A stretch of DNA of 64,000 bases from Rotaria sordida (taxonomy: Eukaryota > Rotifera > Eurotatoria > Philodinida > Philodinidae): positions 43,571-107,570 of the forward strand of contig CAJNOL010000727.1 in the NCBI GenBank assembly GCA_905250125.1, written 5' to 3'. Made by a program: the position numbers and the translations under genes. A model generated the notes under the pieces. That model saw nothing but the letters and a program-made list of their open reading frames with translations. It was not told the origin of the DNA and did not search any database. Each line of letters opens with the position of its first letter. The stretch's first letter is position 1. Below are positions 12,064 to 24,900 of the stretch, piece after piece.

Positions 12064-15000
12064 TTAATTTATTTGAAGATGTTTTGTAATACTAATACGT
12101 AGTGGTTCATTAAGTGTTTGCATTACTTGAATAAAAGCAACACTATGTTTTATATAGATTGAACGAAGAAATTCACGAATTACTGGAATAGCATCTATAG
12201 AGAAAAATATATGTAAAATATAAATAGATTTAAAGAATTTTACTTGGTAAAACACGTTCATCATCAATTAATAATGCTGCCATTTCGATAGATTTTGGAA
12301 GATATGGTTCAATCTATAAAGTGGATTTCAACAAAAAAAAATAGTATAAAAAGAAAAGAAAATATACCTGAGTAAAATAGTGTTCGTAGAGTAGATTGAG
12401 ACAAGTGAATATAGAATTAGCTTCTGCAAAATCTTCACGAATTGGTAAATGTTGAAAAAGAACAGGTAAAACCTAATAAAGAAAAATACGACAAGTTCAT
12501 TTTTATTAATCATACGTGTTGATCTTCATATTATTCAATATAGTCTGACGAGGGAACCCTACCAAGTGATGTTTTGAGAACCGAATGAGACTAGAAAAAA
12601 TCTAAAAGGATAAATCCCCGTAGGGCTTTCTTTCGGAGCTATGACTGGTTTACTCGGTTTTCGGCTCATGGTAAGATATTTTGAAAAAAATCGAATGACG
12701 AAATTTTGCCCATATGTAGGTCCCATGCTCCTTACCAGGCCTCGAAATGGATCGCCCGGCCCGGACGGCTCATTTCGAGGCCTGCTAATGACCATGGAAC
12801 CTACATATGTGCAAAATTTCAGGTCGAAATTTCGTCATTCGATTTTTTTCTAAATATCTTGCCATGAACTGAAAATTCAGTAAACCAATCGCAGCCCCGG
12901 CAGGAAGACCTACCGGAGCTTATCCTTTTGGTCTTTTTCTAGTCTCATCAGGTCCTTAAAATATCACTTCAAAAACTTTTAATCACTTGGTGATGTTCTC
13001 TCGTAAGTAATCTTTGATTTCTTTTGAATAAAATATATCTAAAAAAATTTACTTGTTCAAGTGGTACATGTTTTGGTGACACAACAATCATTCGACAAAG
13101 ACAACTACAAATATTATCAATCATACGTAAATTTGTTTCTTTAATTAAAACTTGTGATAGACGATTTAATATTGTTTCATATTGTCCAAGTAATTGTTGA
13201 TTAGCTACAATACAAAGAACACCCATACCAAAACATGCATTTGTTCGTACTTCTTCATCTTCATCAAGTAAATATTGATAAAACACTAGACCATAAAAAA
13301 ACAAATTTCTTTTATTTTTGAATTATTTTTAAGTTAAAAAAAAAATTACTCGTAAAAAGTGATTGTAAGTATGGTGTAATTAATGTTTCATTCATATTTT
13401 GTACTGTTTCAGCAAGTACACCAATAACAAATGATCGATCGGATACACTTGCTTGATGCCTCTATAGATAAGAAAATTAAATTAAATTTAAAAAAAAATT
13501 CTTTTTTTGTTTTTTTTGATAACTAACAAGTCGTTTTTGTAATTTTGGTATAATTGATGAAAGATAACCAGGAAAAAATTGAACTTTACCAGTACATGCA
13601 ATTGATGTTAATATTGGTAAAAGATCTCCACCAGTTGATATTAACATAGCATCATATTCAGCATCATCTCGACCATCTTGTTCGCGACTATCACCACCAG
13701 CATTTTCATCATTTTCATCATCATTTTCTTGTTGACATTTAGTCTTGAAAAAAATAAAAGAACTATATAGATTAATATTTTTATTTTGTATCATCTTACT
13801 TTATAAGCAAGAACTTTTTGAACACAATGAGCAATTTTTTCCAATAATGTTATATGTTTAAGCATATCTAATTTAACCTCTTCTAAAATATTTTTTATTG
13901 TATCAAGTGCTATTTGTGCTAATGAACGACTTGTTGATGTATTTATAATTGTACATAAATTTGGTATTAAATCAGTTAATAAACGATCTGATTCTAGAAC
14001 AACAACAGTGGAAAAATAAATGGTTTTTTTTTTATGGCAAAGATAAGATACCATCTTGAACAAGTTGTTTTTCATTTGTTATTTGTGTTTGTGTCGTCAT
14101 TTTATGAATAGATATAAGAAGATTTCCTGCAGCTGTTACAGCATTTTGTGAACATTGAAGATTTGGAAATTCTAACATGTTTTTTATATGTTCAATTATA
14201 TCTTTTAGATATGACCAAACAGCAACTCTATATATAAGATATCAATAATTTTTAATTAATTAATACAGGAAAGCAGAAATGAGCCATAAAAAAAGGATTT
14301 TAGTCTTTATTATGGTAGAGCTATACACAGTGGAATAAATGATCCAAAAATCGAAGGTCTTCAGACATCTTAAACAAAGTTGACAATGTTCAGAATAGGG
14401 GCGACTCTTTAACTTTAAAGTTAAAGTAAAACACTTTAAAACTTTAACTTTAATAAAGTCCACATTAAAGTCGATAAGAGGTACCCTTAGGTCCTCACAT
14501 GCTATACTATACGGGTACCATTAGGTCCTCACATGCTATACTATACGGGTACCATTAGGTCCTCCACAGTATAGACCTTGAGGATCTAAGGATTCCCTTA
14601 TAGAATGGCATTTGACAACCTAAGGGTACCTCTATAGTACAGCTCTTGAGTACCTAAGGGCATTTGGTACGCCTTATGGACTTTATTAAAGTTAATGTCT
14701 TAAAGTGTTTTACTTCTATTAAAGTCTAAAGCTTAAAGGACAACACTTTAAACTTTAATACTTTTTAAAAGTGTTTTTAACGTTAAAGTGCCACCCCTAA
14801 TTTGACATCAGCTCGGGATGTATGCAGATTTGCAGGAGAAGGTTTCCTCTATCTAATGGTGTGTGTATTATCAACTTCTGTTGCGCACCAAAATTTTCGA
14901 TAGACAGCGTCACATGCGCTGTGCCTTCGATGTGGCGCCATCCATAGAAAATTTTGGTACGCAACAGAACTTGACAATATATACATCATTAGACAAGAGG

Positions 15001-18000
15001 AAGTCTTTTCCTGCAAATATCTCCTTCCGGAATCAAGTCCTTGTAGTCGCCTTTTCTAATCGAAATCGGATAGTCACCCAAAAAATATGAAATAAAATTT
15101 TCGATTTTTTTGTATTCGGTGACTAGTACCTCCTGCGCATTTCTCCGATGGCTGAATTCGGAATAGAGCCTATCGGGTCTGACCCAGACCCGATGGGCAC
15201 TAGTCCGAAACCGTGATTTCGGTTTTGAGTACTTTTTAGAACTGATGAACTCTACTAGGGGTAGTTTTTTGTCCCCGGTTTGCAGCACATAGGCCTTTTA
15301 TCAAATTGTAAATAAGAACATCTTATTCCAGTTTTATAGAAAATGTTATTCATTAACTTACATGCAATTTTCAACAATATCACCCAATGCTTCGATTGCA
15401 GCTGCTTTTTCTTCGACATGAGCATTTTCAATAGTCATTCTAATAAATTAGAATTTTGTAATAATATTCAAATATAAATCATTTCATTTACCCTTCATCT
15501 GCAAGTTCATCATCATCATTATCTCCTTCTTCTTCTTCTTCTTCTTCTTCGTCAGCTTTTACTTCAATATGTGATGTACTATCAATTTCTTCTTCATCAA
15601 CCCATTCTAATTTACGATTTTCTGTTGCTGCAGCATCCTACGTAAAAAAAAAAAAGAAAAGAAATTTTCTATTTTAAATTACAAAAGAAATCATTTTTAC
15701 TTCAATCCAATCAAGTGATCGAAGAGATTCAAATATATATCCCATAATTTTACTAATATGAGTCGTATTAAATTCATTTTTCAATACTCGACTAGCTGCT
15801 CCACCAAGAGCAAATCTAAATAAATAAAAGAAACAATACCAAAAAAAAACAAACAAAAGAAGTTCCTCTCTTTTTATATTTTCATTTGCTTACATAGCTG
15901 AACGAAATTCAGGTTCATCAATTTCACTATATAAATTAAGTGAAAATTCTAATGCTTGTAATAAAATTGTTTTACAATGATCAGTTCCAACTGCACGACA
16001 AAGTGAAGCAAGTGTATCTTAATACAATTTAATTATATTAAAATATATTTCAATTCTTAAAAAAATTCTTACGAAGTGATGTGCAAAATACTGGTAATGT
16101 TTCTGTATTTGGTTTTTGACTTAGATTAGGTGAAAGTTGAGTTATAACTGTATCAAGATATGGAGCAAATTTATCTTTCATAACAATTGCTAAAATATGA
16201 AATAAAAATTTTCAAATAAAATAATATTTATTAAAATATTTATACCAATAGCTGGATAAACAGCCAATACTAATTCTCGAACTTTTGTATTTGTTGTTGA
16301 AGAATGTACATGAAATAGAACTCGAAGAACATCATGAATTGAATTTTTATGTTCATCATCTAAAATTTTAATAATTAATGATTAATTAAAATTAAACTAT
16401 TGTCTTTTTATCTTACTTAAAACTCCAATAAGTTCTTCAACAGCATAATAAATTCGTATAACTTTAAGATTATGATTTTGCATATTTTCTGATTTAACCA
16501 TAAGTTCCATTAGAATAGGTAAAATTTCTACTGAATATTTTGAAATTTCACCCTATCAAAAAAACAAAAAAAAGAAATTGAAAATTCCATACAAAAAATC
16601 AAAAAATTTTACTTCTAAAACAGCACATGTTTCACCTAATGCTAGAAGAGCTGCACTTGATACATCGGAATTTACATCTTGTAGACCAATTTTAAGTGCT
16701 GTCATAAATGGTTCAAGATAACTACAAAATTTTATAAAAAAATCGAAAAATAATAATCATAGAAAGTTTTTTTTGTACTTGTTATTAATATAATCACAAC
16801 AACCATCAATGATACCCGAAAGAACATAATAGGCAGCTTTACGTTCATTTGCAACGTTACTTTTTAACAGCGGTTCAATTTGAGAAATCTATAAAAACTT
16901 TTTTCCTAACAAAAAAAAATTTTTTTTGTTATTTAAAAAAACTAACCACTAATGGTACAAATTTTTCTGGTGATAAATGATAAGACATAGCTTCAAGCAC
17001 ATGATTAGCACCAGCAACGACAACAGGTTCATCATTATCATCATCATTACCATCATCAGAAATATTATTTGTATCAATATTTGCTGAACTAATTATTTGA
17101 AGTAATGCTTGAATTATTGGTGGGAGTATTGTTTGATGTTTTAATAAAGTTTTTTTCTTTTGTCGACATATTTCAGCTAATATACTTAAAGCATTATAAC
17201 GTACTGATTCAAGAATAGTATTATCATCTCTTAAAGCAACCTATAAATAAATAATTCAATAGAAAGAAAAAGATCCTATTGAATAAGATGATCATCCTTC
17301 ATATGAAAAGCTATCTGTACTCTTCTGTACAGCAACTCGTAGCGCATCGAATGATATGTACATATAGGAAGTTGTATTTTCACATTCTGAATAATCATAT
17401 GCCAATTAAGAGACATTGTAACGATTGTGAGTAGTATAATCGAATGTTATGACTTAGTATGTCTTCAAAACAATCTATATCAAGTTTCGTTCTAAGTTAT
17501 TTTGATAGAGTTTAATCTGATCTTCAATCATTACCGTCAAACTCTATAAGTATACCTATTGGTGTGCGTCATTGTCAAATCGATCAATCAATACCTAAAC
17601 AATGTCAAATTTTCAATTCCTACGGACAGAAAAGTATATAAATACTTTTTGAATGAAAAAATTTCTATGTACTAATAATAAACTCATCATGTCCTATCAT
17701 TTGATATATATGGATCTTTCGAAGATGGCAAAAAAAGTTTTGCTATTGGACCCCGAGAGAGAATATGCGAAATTTTTGATTTTCATAAGAGATCGAACAT
17801 ATATTGAATGTAACAGATCCATTTACGTTAAATGATGCATTTATTATTTTTAGACATTGATTAGCTGGATAGCGCACACAATAAATGAGAAAGTTGCATG
17901 GTTGGTCGCCTTTGCTATGGAGGAGCAGTATCGAAGTTCGATGTATCAATGAGTTGCTCTATATAAGTAGCTTTTCAAATGAAGGATGGTTATCTTATTC

Positions 18001-18916
18001 GAAAGAGTCTTTTAATTAAATATTACTTGAAGACAAGTTGAAATAATACTTTGAAGATGCGTTCCAATAACATTTGGTACTTCACAATCAAGTAATGCTT
18101 CATAAAAATCCAAGAGATTTGTTGTATTTTCAGCCTAATAAAATTCGATTAAGTAAAACAAAACAAAAACGAATATAATGGATGATGCAATTTTTTAATT
18201 ACCTTAAGATTAACAAAAAGATATTGTATAGTTTCATTAGCAATTGGTATAAGATCAACAATTGTTTGTACATATTGTTTTTGTTGAAGTACTTTAACAA
18301 GATTTGTTAAAATAATTAAAGCTTGTTCACAAACAATTATTGATGGTCGTGTTTTTAACATTGTTGATATAAGATTAAATGTATGTGGCCAATGTTCAAG
18401 TACAAATCGACCACAATATGTAGCTAATGTTGCAAATAGATACATACCTAATTCAAGTTGTTTTAAATCTGTTGATTGAACAAGTGTACCACATAAATGA
18501 AGATATTCTTTCCAACCAGTTATTTCAATTTTATGTTGTTTTTTTAATTTTTTTTTAATTTTTTCATTAATTTCATGTTGTAAATCTTGTTTAGCTATTG
18601 TACCAATTAATTCAAATAATGATTTACGTATACGTTGATTTGTTTCAATTTGTATTTGTTCAAGTAAAAGATGTTTTAATGTTTCATGAATATCTTTTGA
18701 AATTGTTGTTGATGATTTGGATAATTTACGTCGAAGTAATACAGATGCTAATATACGTATTTGTTCATTTTGTTCAGAACGTAATATATGAAATAATTGT
18801 AAAAGAAAATCATTTGTTAATGAAAGACTTTGTAATTGTTTTGTTGCTTGTTTAACTTTTTCAGTATCTGGTTCAGTTAATTGTTTAAGCCAATGAACTA
18901 CTATTGATGATTCCAT
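12064..18916 (-). CDS. Importin-4-like karyopherin-beta (nuclear import receptor), 20 exons
   Basis: The N-terminus (HWLKQLTEPDTEKVKQATKQ, then LASVLLRRKLSK) matches importin-4/Kap123-type importins. Twenty exons can be joined in frame to about 1133 residues, near the roughly 1080 of human IPO4. First exon 18203-18916, last 12064-12194; others include 16947-17240, 15492-15637, 13800-13993, 13528-13743 and 13053-13285. Helical HEAT repeats run throughout. Two acidic loops stand out: a Glu-rich stretch near 15500-15560 and an Asp/Glu-rich stretch near 13680-13730, expected where the receptor holds basic cargo such as histones or ribosomal proteins. Most introns are about 50-60 bp, but three are much larger and hold inverted-repeat elements (12545-12975; 14395-14800 with more palindromes up to 15300; 17279-18002). 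The reading frame looks intact, so the gene is probably functional. Confidence 0.9.
12545..12975. mobile_element. Foldback MITE inside an importin-4 intron
   Basis: The two halves are inverted copies. AAGTGAT...GAATGAGACTAG near 12564 pairs with CTAGTCTCAT...ATCACTT near 12938-12968. Inner segments CGAATGACGAAATTT / AAATTTCGTCATTCG and CAGGCCTCGAAATG / CATTTCGAGGCCTG also pair. The centre is GC-rich (GCCCGGCCCGG). A decayed relative lies at about 19440-19690. Boundaries are approximate. Confidence 0.8.
14395..14800. mobile_element. TIR element with internal 35-bp tandem repeats, in an importin-4 intron
   Basis: Terminal inverted repeats pair TAGGGGCGACTCTTTAA on the left with TTAAAGTGCCACCCCTA on the right. 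Sub-terminal blocks such as CTTTAATAAAGTCC and GGACTTTATTAAAG also pair. Between about 14480 and 14575 the unit GGTACCATTAGGTCCTCACA plus its tail repeats nearly three times at a period of about 35 bp. No coding capacity is seen. Confidence 0.75.
14874..15205. repeat. Short palindromic repeats in the same importin-4 intron
   Basis: TTCTGTTGCGCACCAAAATT near 14876 pairs with its complement near 14950-14970 to form a hairpin of about 95 bp. A second short palindrome, CGGGTCTGACCCAGACCCG, lies near 15173-15193. Both look like remnants of inverted-repeat elements. Confidence 0.6.
17279..18002. mobile_element. MITE of about 724 bp in an importin-4 intron
   Basis: TIRs of about 50 bp: left TTGAATAAGATGATCATCCT followed by TCATATGAAAAGCTA, right the complement (TAGCTTTTCAAATGAAGGAT, GGTTATCTTATTCGA). 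The interior has no coding capacity. It accounts for almost all of the oversized intron between the exons ending at 17240 and 18027. Confidence 0.75.
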
Positions 18917-20034
18917 AATGTTTTTTGTTATCTAGAAAAGTAAAATATTCTAAATTTCAAGATGATATAATGACAATGATTCATTTTATAATCAAATCTG
19001 ATACTTTCAAGACAAAAGATAGTAATCAGAAGTATGCCGAGCGAAGAGCATAGGTAATCTCAAAATTTTGTGAACCCTACCTTCTCAGTAGTCATCTTGA
19101 GGCATCTCGGATATGAATAGAATATTCAAAGCTATCTGCAATCGGATGAAGGGGATGTACTTGTCGTTTTATTGATACAGAATTAACAATACTAGAAAAA
19201 TTGTATAAGTTTTCGTTCCAATAAGCATTTCCTATAGGGTTATGACCGTTTGATAGAATTAGTATCACAAACAAAATTTATTTAAAAATCGTCTTTTTTT
19301 CGTTTTTTGTGATGTTTGTAATTTTGTAAGAGAAGGTCGAAGAAATTAATTTGAGCTAAGTACTTAACACTATAGAAAAATATAAAAAATACCAAACTTT
19401 TCTTCTACCATCCTATGCTGCTTGTTTTTTTTTTGAGTATTCAGTATGGAGAGAGGGAATCATCTGATTTAACTGAAACTTTCAGGATATTTCAAGGATT
19501 ATCAAATCTATTTGTAAGTAAAAGCTAAGATGAAAATTTCTTGTTTTTTATTTTTCTATGAATACCTTGCCATAAACTGAAAAATCAATAAAATAGCCAT
19601 AGCTCTATACGAAATGTCTATGGGAACAAATTCATTTTTCGGCTTTTTCTAATCTCATTAAATCCTACTTTTGGATAATATAGGCAATAGGAGATAATAT
19701 TTGTTTAAATAACGAATAAGAAATTCGCTATTCATCTCGGCTTTTTGTGTTAATTTTACTTCTAGTTTTATTCATCTATCATATCGTTTCATTGTTAATG
19801 ATAATGAACTAGAATTTTTAATATATTTTTATAGAAATAATTTTCATAATTCTAATAAAAAAAAGAAAACATTGTCTTAAAGAAACTAAACATTGAATCA
19901 TAAATAGTTCACTTTTTTTTCCCTTATTAAAATTTATCAAAAATCACCTATAAAGAAAAAAAAACCCAATATCACATAAAATAAAACATTGCCAAGCATT
20001 TGCTATTAATTTATATTTAATACGAAAAAAAAAT
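18917..20034. other. Upstream flank of importin-4; contains a degraded foldback copy
   Basis: No gene is supported. The segment 19440-19690 resembles the right arm of the element at 12545-12975: shared blocks include CCTTGCCATAAACTGAAAA, TTTTTCTAATCTCAT and an AGCTC landmark. It appears to be a half-copy. Confidence 0.5.
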
Positions 20035-20700
20035 TTACTAATCAGTTATTTTTGATTTAATTAGAAATATTCCATATGATAGGATACCACAAAGTGCTTG
20101 TTCAACATCACTAACATATGTTTGTAGTTCAGCACTTGGTGCTCTTGAACCTTAAGTTGAATAAAAATCAATGTGTTTTTTTTTCTAAACAAAACAAAAA
20201 CGAATACATAAATAGTTTACCGATTGTAATAGTTCATCCTTTTAAAACTTTATTTATTAATTTTAAACCAGTAACAATATCACATTGAACATGATATTCC
20301 TAATTGTATTCGATAAGTTTCTTCTTCTTTAATAGTTGAATATAAATTACGTATTTGTTCAATTGAACTATTGAAATTAAAACATTACATTTTGTTTATA
20401 ATTTTCAAATTGAAGTGTTATACCTATTGGTAAAACAATATATAAATCATTTTTGATCATTTAATAGATTTTCTATTTGTTTATCATCACTTAAGTTTTT
20501 TGATAATGTATTAAAGATTTATCATTTTCATCTTTAGTTACAATTGAACTAATATTCATTCTTTGTCGAGTTTTATAACTATGTAATGTTGAACTTCCAT
20601 CATTGGAATCTTGAAGATGATGATGATGATGATGATGCTTTTCTTGATTATCGGATGTTATTAATATAATAAATATTAATCTATAATTTAAGAAAACAAT
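20035..20700 (-). pseudogene. Frameshifted remnant of an unidentified secreted/membrane protein gene
   Basis: On the minus strand a 3' splice site near 20680 leads into a hydrophobic start (LIFIILITSDNQEK) and a poly-His run (ATG/CAT repeats near 20618-20640). Continuing, the reading needs at least two frame changes: after LIHYQK, near 20500, and between SCSM and CDIVTGLKLINK, near 20290. In-frame stops follow, and a last open segment reads SAELQTYVSDVEQALCGILS to a TAG near 20041. Residual splice sites suggest it was once a spliced gene. The family is not recognised. Confidence 0.35.
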
Positions 20701-21973
20701 AAAATGTAAGATGTAGAGTTGTTTTTCAAAGATAATTGTTCTTTCAATTGAAATAAAAACTGTGGGAGTTTAAAATGATTTCTTAATGTTCTAATCGTCT
20801 AGACATGAGAGATATCAGATTTTGTTCTCATTCCGGTCCAGTTGAAAAGAAAATTCTGTTTCGGTATTAGGCTTAAAATTCTCTGAAATATATCATCGAG
20901 TTTCTTCGTACAAAGTACATAAATTTGCCAAGTCACATACTAGTTAATATATATGGATGGGTATATACTAGTTTCTAAAGAACTTCTTCTTTAGAAATAT
21001 TAATTAAAGCATAGTTGCCAGACGTTTTCGACAGAGAACAAAAGTGTAAAAGCTGCCTGACATCGATTTCTTTTTAATCATAAATAAATGAAGCGAAAAA
21101 CTAGTTTAAACACTTGATGTTTGCACGTTGACACATGTGCTTTCCCATAAAATATCCAGTTCGACTTTGGATATTAATATTGTGTTGTGGGCGTAAAATA
21201 AATACGTATCACATTCAGGAATATTTCCTTGGTACTAAAAATCTCTATATATATAATGGTCAGTGTCTGTATGTTTCTTTGTGCCGAGTCAAAAAAAGGC
21301 TATAAGGAAGGAAGACTATAAGCGGGTAAGACTACATGGGCTATTAGCGATATAAGGATATCACACCGTAGGGTTTCTATGTACATAATGTCAGGTGTCT
21401 GTGTGTTACTAAGTGAAAGGTTACCGTGCAGTATGCACGGATTCTTGTCAGGTATTTTCTACTACTGTCTTTAAGTTTGAATAATCTTCCTGTTATATAG
21501 CGACCCATTTAGTCCCCAATGTCTCTCTCTCCCTCTCATTGTATTTTTAATTCGATATAAACAAGATTGTTTCCATTCGTCGTCAAAAAAAGAAAGAGAA
21601 TTTTGATTCCATCATCAACGAAATAAATTTTTTCATAATCTATTCTACTGATTTATCTTTCGAACTTGAAATATCCATCGATTATAAAAAATAACATTAG
21701 AAATTATCATCTTTTCTATTTCTTTATTTCTCGTTTAAACTATACAAATAATAAAAGATTCGAAAATATAATATGACACAAACAGGCAGTAATATCAATT
21801 GTTTATTTTAGTAGACAAAAAGAAAAAAAAAAAGATAAATTTCTACATTATACAAAACACCAATATTAGAAAACTGAAATGAATATAAATACTCACCGGC
21901 GAACTAAAGGAATTTTCAAATACAAATATGAACGTATACATACAAACAAAGAAAAGAAATTTTTTTTTTTATT
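20701..21973. other. Gene-free interval with a possible Helitron-like fragment
   Basis: No coding region is seen. The part 21242-21455 is less AT-rich than its surroundings and is described separately. The rest is the 3' flank of the TBK1-like gene. Confidence 0.45.
21242..21455 (+). mobile_element. Possible non-autonomous Helitron/Helentron-like fragment
   Basis: The block begins TCTCTATATATATAATGG and includes a direct repeat (GTCAGTGTCTGTATG near 21259 and GTCAGGTGTCTGTGTG near 21391). Near its 3' end is a perfect hairpin, CCGTGCAGTATGCACGG, at 21424-21440. A TC-type 5' end plus a 3' hairpin is the Helitron pattern, but no clear CTRR end follows, so the call is tentative. Confidence 0.3.
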
Positions 21974-24900
21974 TTATTTTTTATGTATATTTGTACGAAT
22001 TTGTCTTATAGCATGATCTAATTTAGTAAAACCTTCTTCAGCTTGTTCAATAGTTTTTCTTGTTGTACCACGAAATTTTTGCATAAATGTCTGACTTCCT
22101 TCATGATCATCTTCATCACCACTTGATATTTGTTGTTGTTGTTGTTGTTGTTGTTGTTGATGAGAACTTTCATCTCCTCTTAATTGATATGGTTGTGAAC
22201 GAACTGATGATGATGATGGTGGTTGAAGATATTCATGTGCTGTTGTTGTTGTTGTTGATGGTGTTCCACCTAATTCACGAATATTATTATAAACAGCTGT
22301 ACGAACATCTTCAAGTGAATCAACAAAATGTATTATATCGTCACATTGTTTTTCATAAGATTGTTGAATTGATTGATAAACATGTATAAGATTTGAACGT
22401 TGTTTTATCCAATCATTATAATCAGTAAATACTTGAACTAAATTTGGATAACATTCATCATTAGCAAAATGAACATATTTTTCATGAAGTTCTTCAAGAT
22501 TTTTTCGACGACGAAAATGTGAATCACTTTGTAAACGATTATATGTACTTAATAAACGATCCTAGAATAATTATTAAAACATTATTTATATTTATTTAAA
22601 TACTAATGTTTTTTTTTATCATTCAAGAGAGAAGACCATGAACTATCCACATATACCGAAATTCACCAATAGATCTTGGAAAACTTCAAAAAAACTCAAG
22701 ACCGAGATAATTCATCATTACTATTTTAGTATTGTTAAAATTTCAAAAAACTTCTCCTACATAGTATAAGAATTGACATTTAGAAAATCTTTAAAACTGA
22801 TCTCATGTCGTTTTAAAATTGAAAACAAATATCACCATTCGACTCAATATGATGAATTTTCTTGGAGTCTTCCATAGGTCATTGGCTGAAATCGAAGACC
22901 TCAGGAAAAATCCTTATAACTCTGTATTATGTTATTCTGATCAAAAGTTATTCAAAAAAAACAACAAACAGTCAAAATCATTGCTTTTTGAACACGAGAA
23001 TAGATTACAAGAAGACATAGTAACATTTTCCTCAAATATAATGAGCGATCTCACATCCGACAGGACGGTTTTTGTTGGAAATGGCTCTTTTGTAGTACTA
23101 AATCTCTTCACGCAGTAGAAGACCTTTGTTAATTAATTGATTTCTCGAAAAAAAAAACCATTGTTTCTGGGCTTATTGAATTCTAAAAATTACACATTAA
23201 ATCTGCAAAATTGTTTAAAGTAAAAACTATGAAAATAGAGAATCTATAATAGAAGGCGCCAGGATCTTTTATTATGGAAAAAGGGCTTTGATGCAAGTAC
23301 ATCTTATATATACTATTGAGATTTATTGAATACCAGAGTATTATACATATGTAAACAGCACAATCATGCAGTTTAGCAGTGTCTCTCACTATCGCCAAAG
23401 CAACATGTGTGATTCGTGTTGTATGTGTTTAAATCATCTTGATGAAAATAGATGAATAAACAAGTTTATAAGCAGACCTTTACATAGGATTAATCTAGAA
23501 GCAGATATTCTAAAATCTTGATTTAATATTATAGCAAATCATGTATCACCTCTCTACATGTATAGCGAACGCTTTTGATTGTAAGCAACAAAAAAAAAAT
23601 CAATAGATTCGTGTATTGACTTTTATTGTTTGTCAACTTTTTGTTCTGCTTTTTGAGTTGTTGATTGACATATTCAGGTATAGCAGACCGGGAAGTTTCC
23701 CAATAGAACCATGCATTCTTTTAGAAAAAGAAATCTTTATACCTTCCGATGTTGACTACCTCGAAATTGAATCTATAATAGCATATGTATATCTTTAGAT
23801 TTTCTTTTGTTTAAATGTACGAAAATATTCAATAATTAGCGAATCTCTCCTCTCTCATGAAGACTTTGGAAATTTTTTTTTCTTCTCTAAATCAACAACA
23901 ACAAAAAAAGCGAAACAACAAGTTAAGAAAATAATGTGATAATACAAATCTCTAATCAGACCTCAATACTTTTAAGCTCTTCATTGTCTCACCAAATCCT
24001 ACATGTAACATAAATATATAATCATCAAACAACGTCCAACAGTTGAAAATGTTTCTTCATGAAATATATTCAATATTAAAAATGAGATCGTAATAGTTTC
24101 TCTCGTATCTATCTAAAGAGAAAAGAAATTTCCTTATGTTATAAAGTTCGAAGACGAAAATCGGTAATACATCTGTATGGACAGATGTCTCTCTCTCTCT
24201 CTCTCTATTCAATTTCAACAGAAATCTTCAAAATCAACAATCATGGTACAAAATATTCGCTCATTTTTCGAGCCACTAAAAGACAACTAATTAGAATTCT
24301 TCGCTATTTTCGAACATATATATTCAGATTTTCATTCTGAGATAAGATTGAATAACTATTAATAAATATTTGTGAAAAAGTACAAAGCAAAATAGCGAAG
24401 AGTTCAATCAGAAGAACTACAGTTTTTTCAACATGGACTAGTGTTTTAACATGTATTAACTTATCTTCATGTTGACTTACTTTTTTAAAACTATCATTAA
24501 GATCAATTAAATCTTTAAGATATTTATCCGCACGATGAATCCATGATGCATAAGTTTTTGTATATTGTGATAACCAAAGTGTATTAGTAAATGGTGGTTG
24601 ATCATCAATCATACCTAATTGACCATTAAATTCATTTTCAATTATTTCTAATATATCTTGTTCACATTTTTTTAATTGTTCATATGGTTGAAGATATGAA
24701 CGTAAATAAATACGTAGACTTTGTTTAATAAGTTGAGATGGAGTTGCCGTTGATGAACGATGTGATGTAACTAATTTATTAAATATAATAAAATAATTTT
24801 AATTATAAAATAAAATAAATAATAATATTACCTGGTGATAAACTATTATCACTAGATGATGGACTATTATTATATAAATGTGAAAATCCAATTGATGGTG

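Noticed and set aside
22087-22389. Plus-strand ORF rich in Val and Leu
   Set aside because: It is the antisense of the poly-Gln and helical C-terminal exon of the TBK1-like gene.
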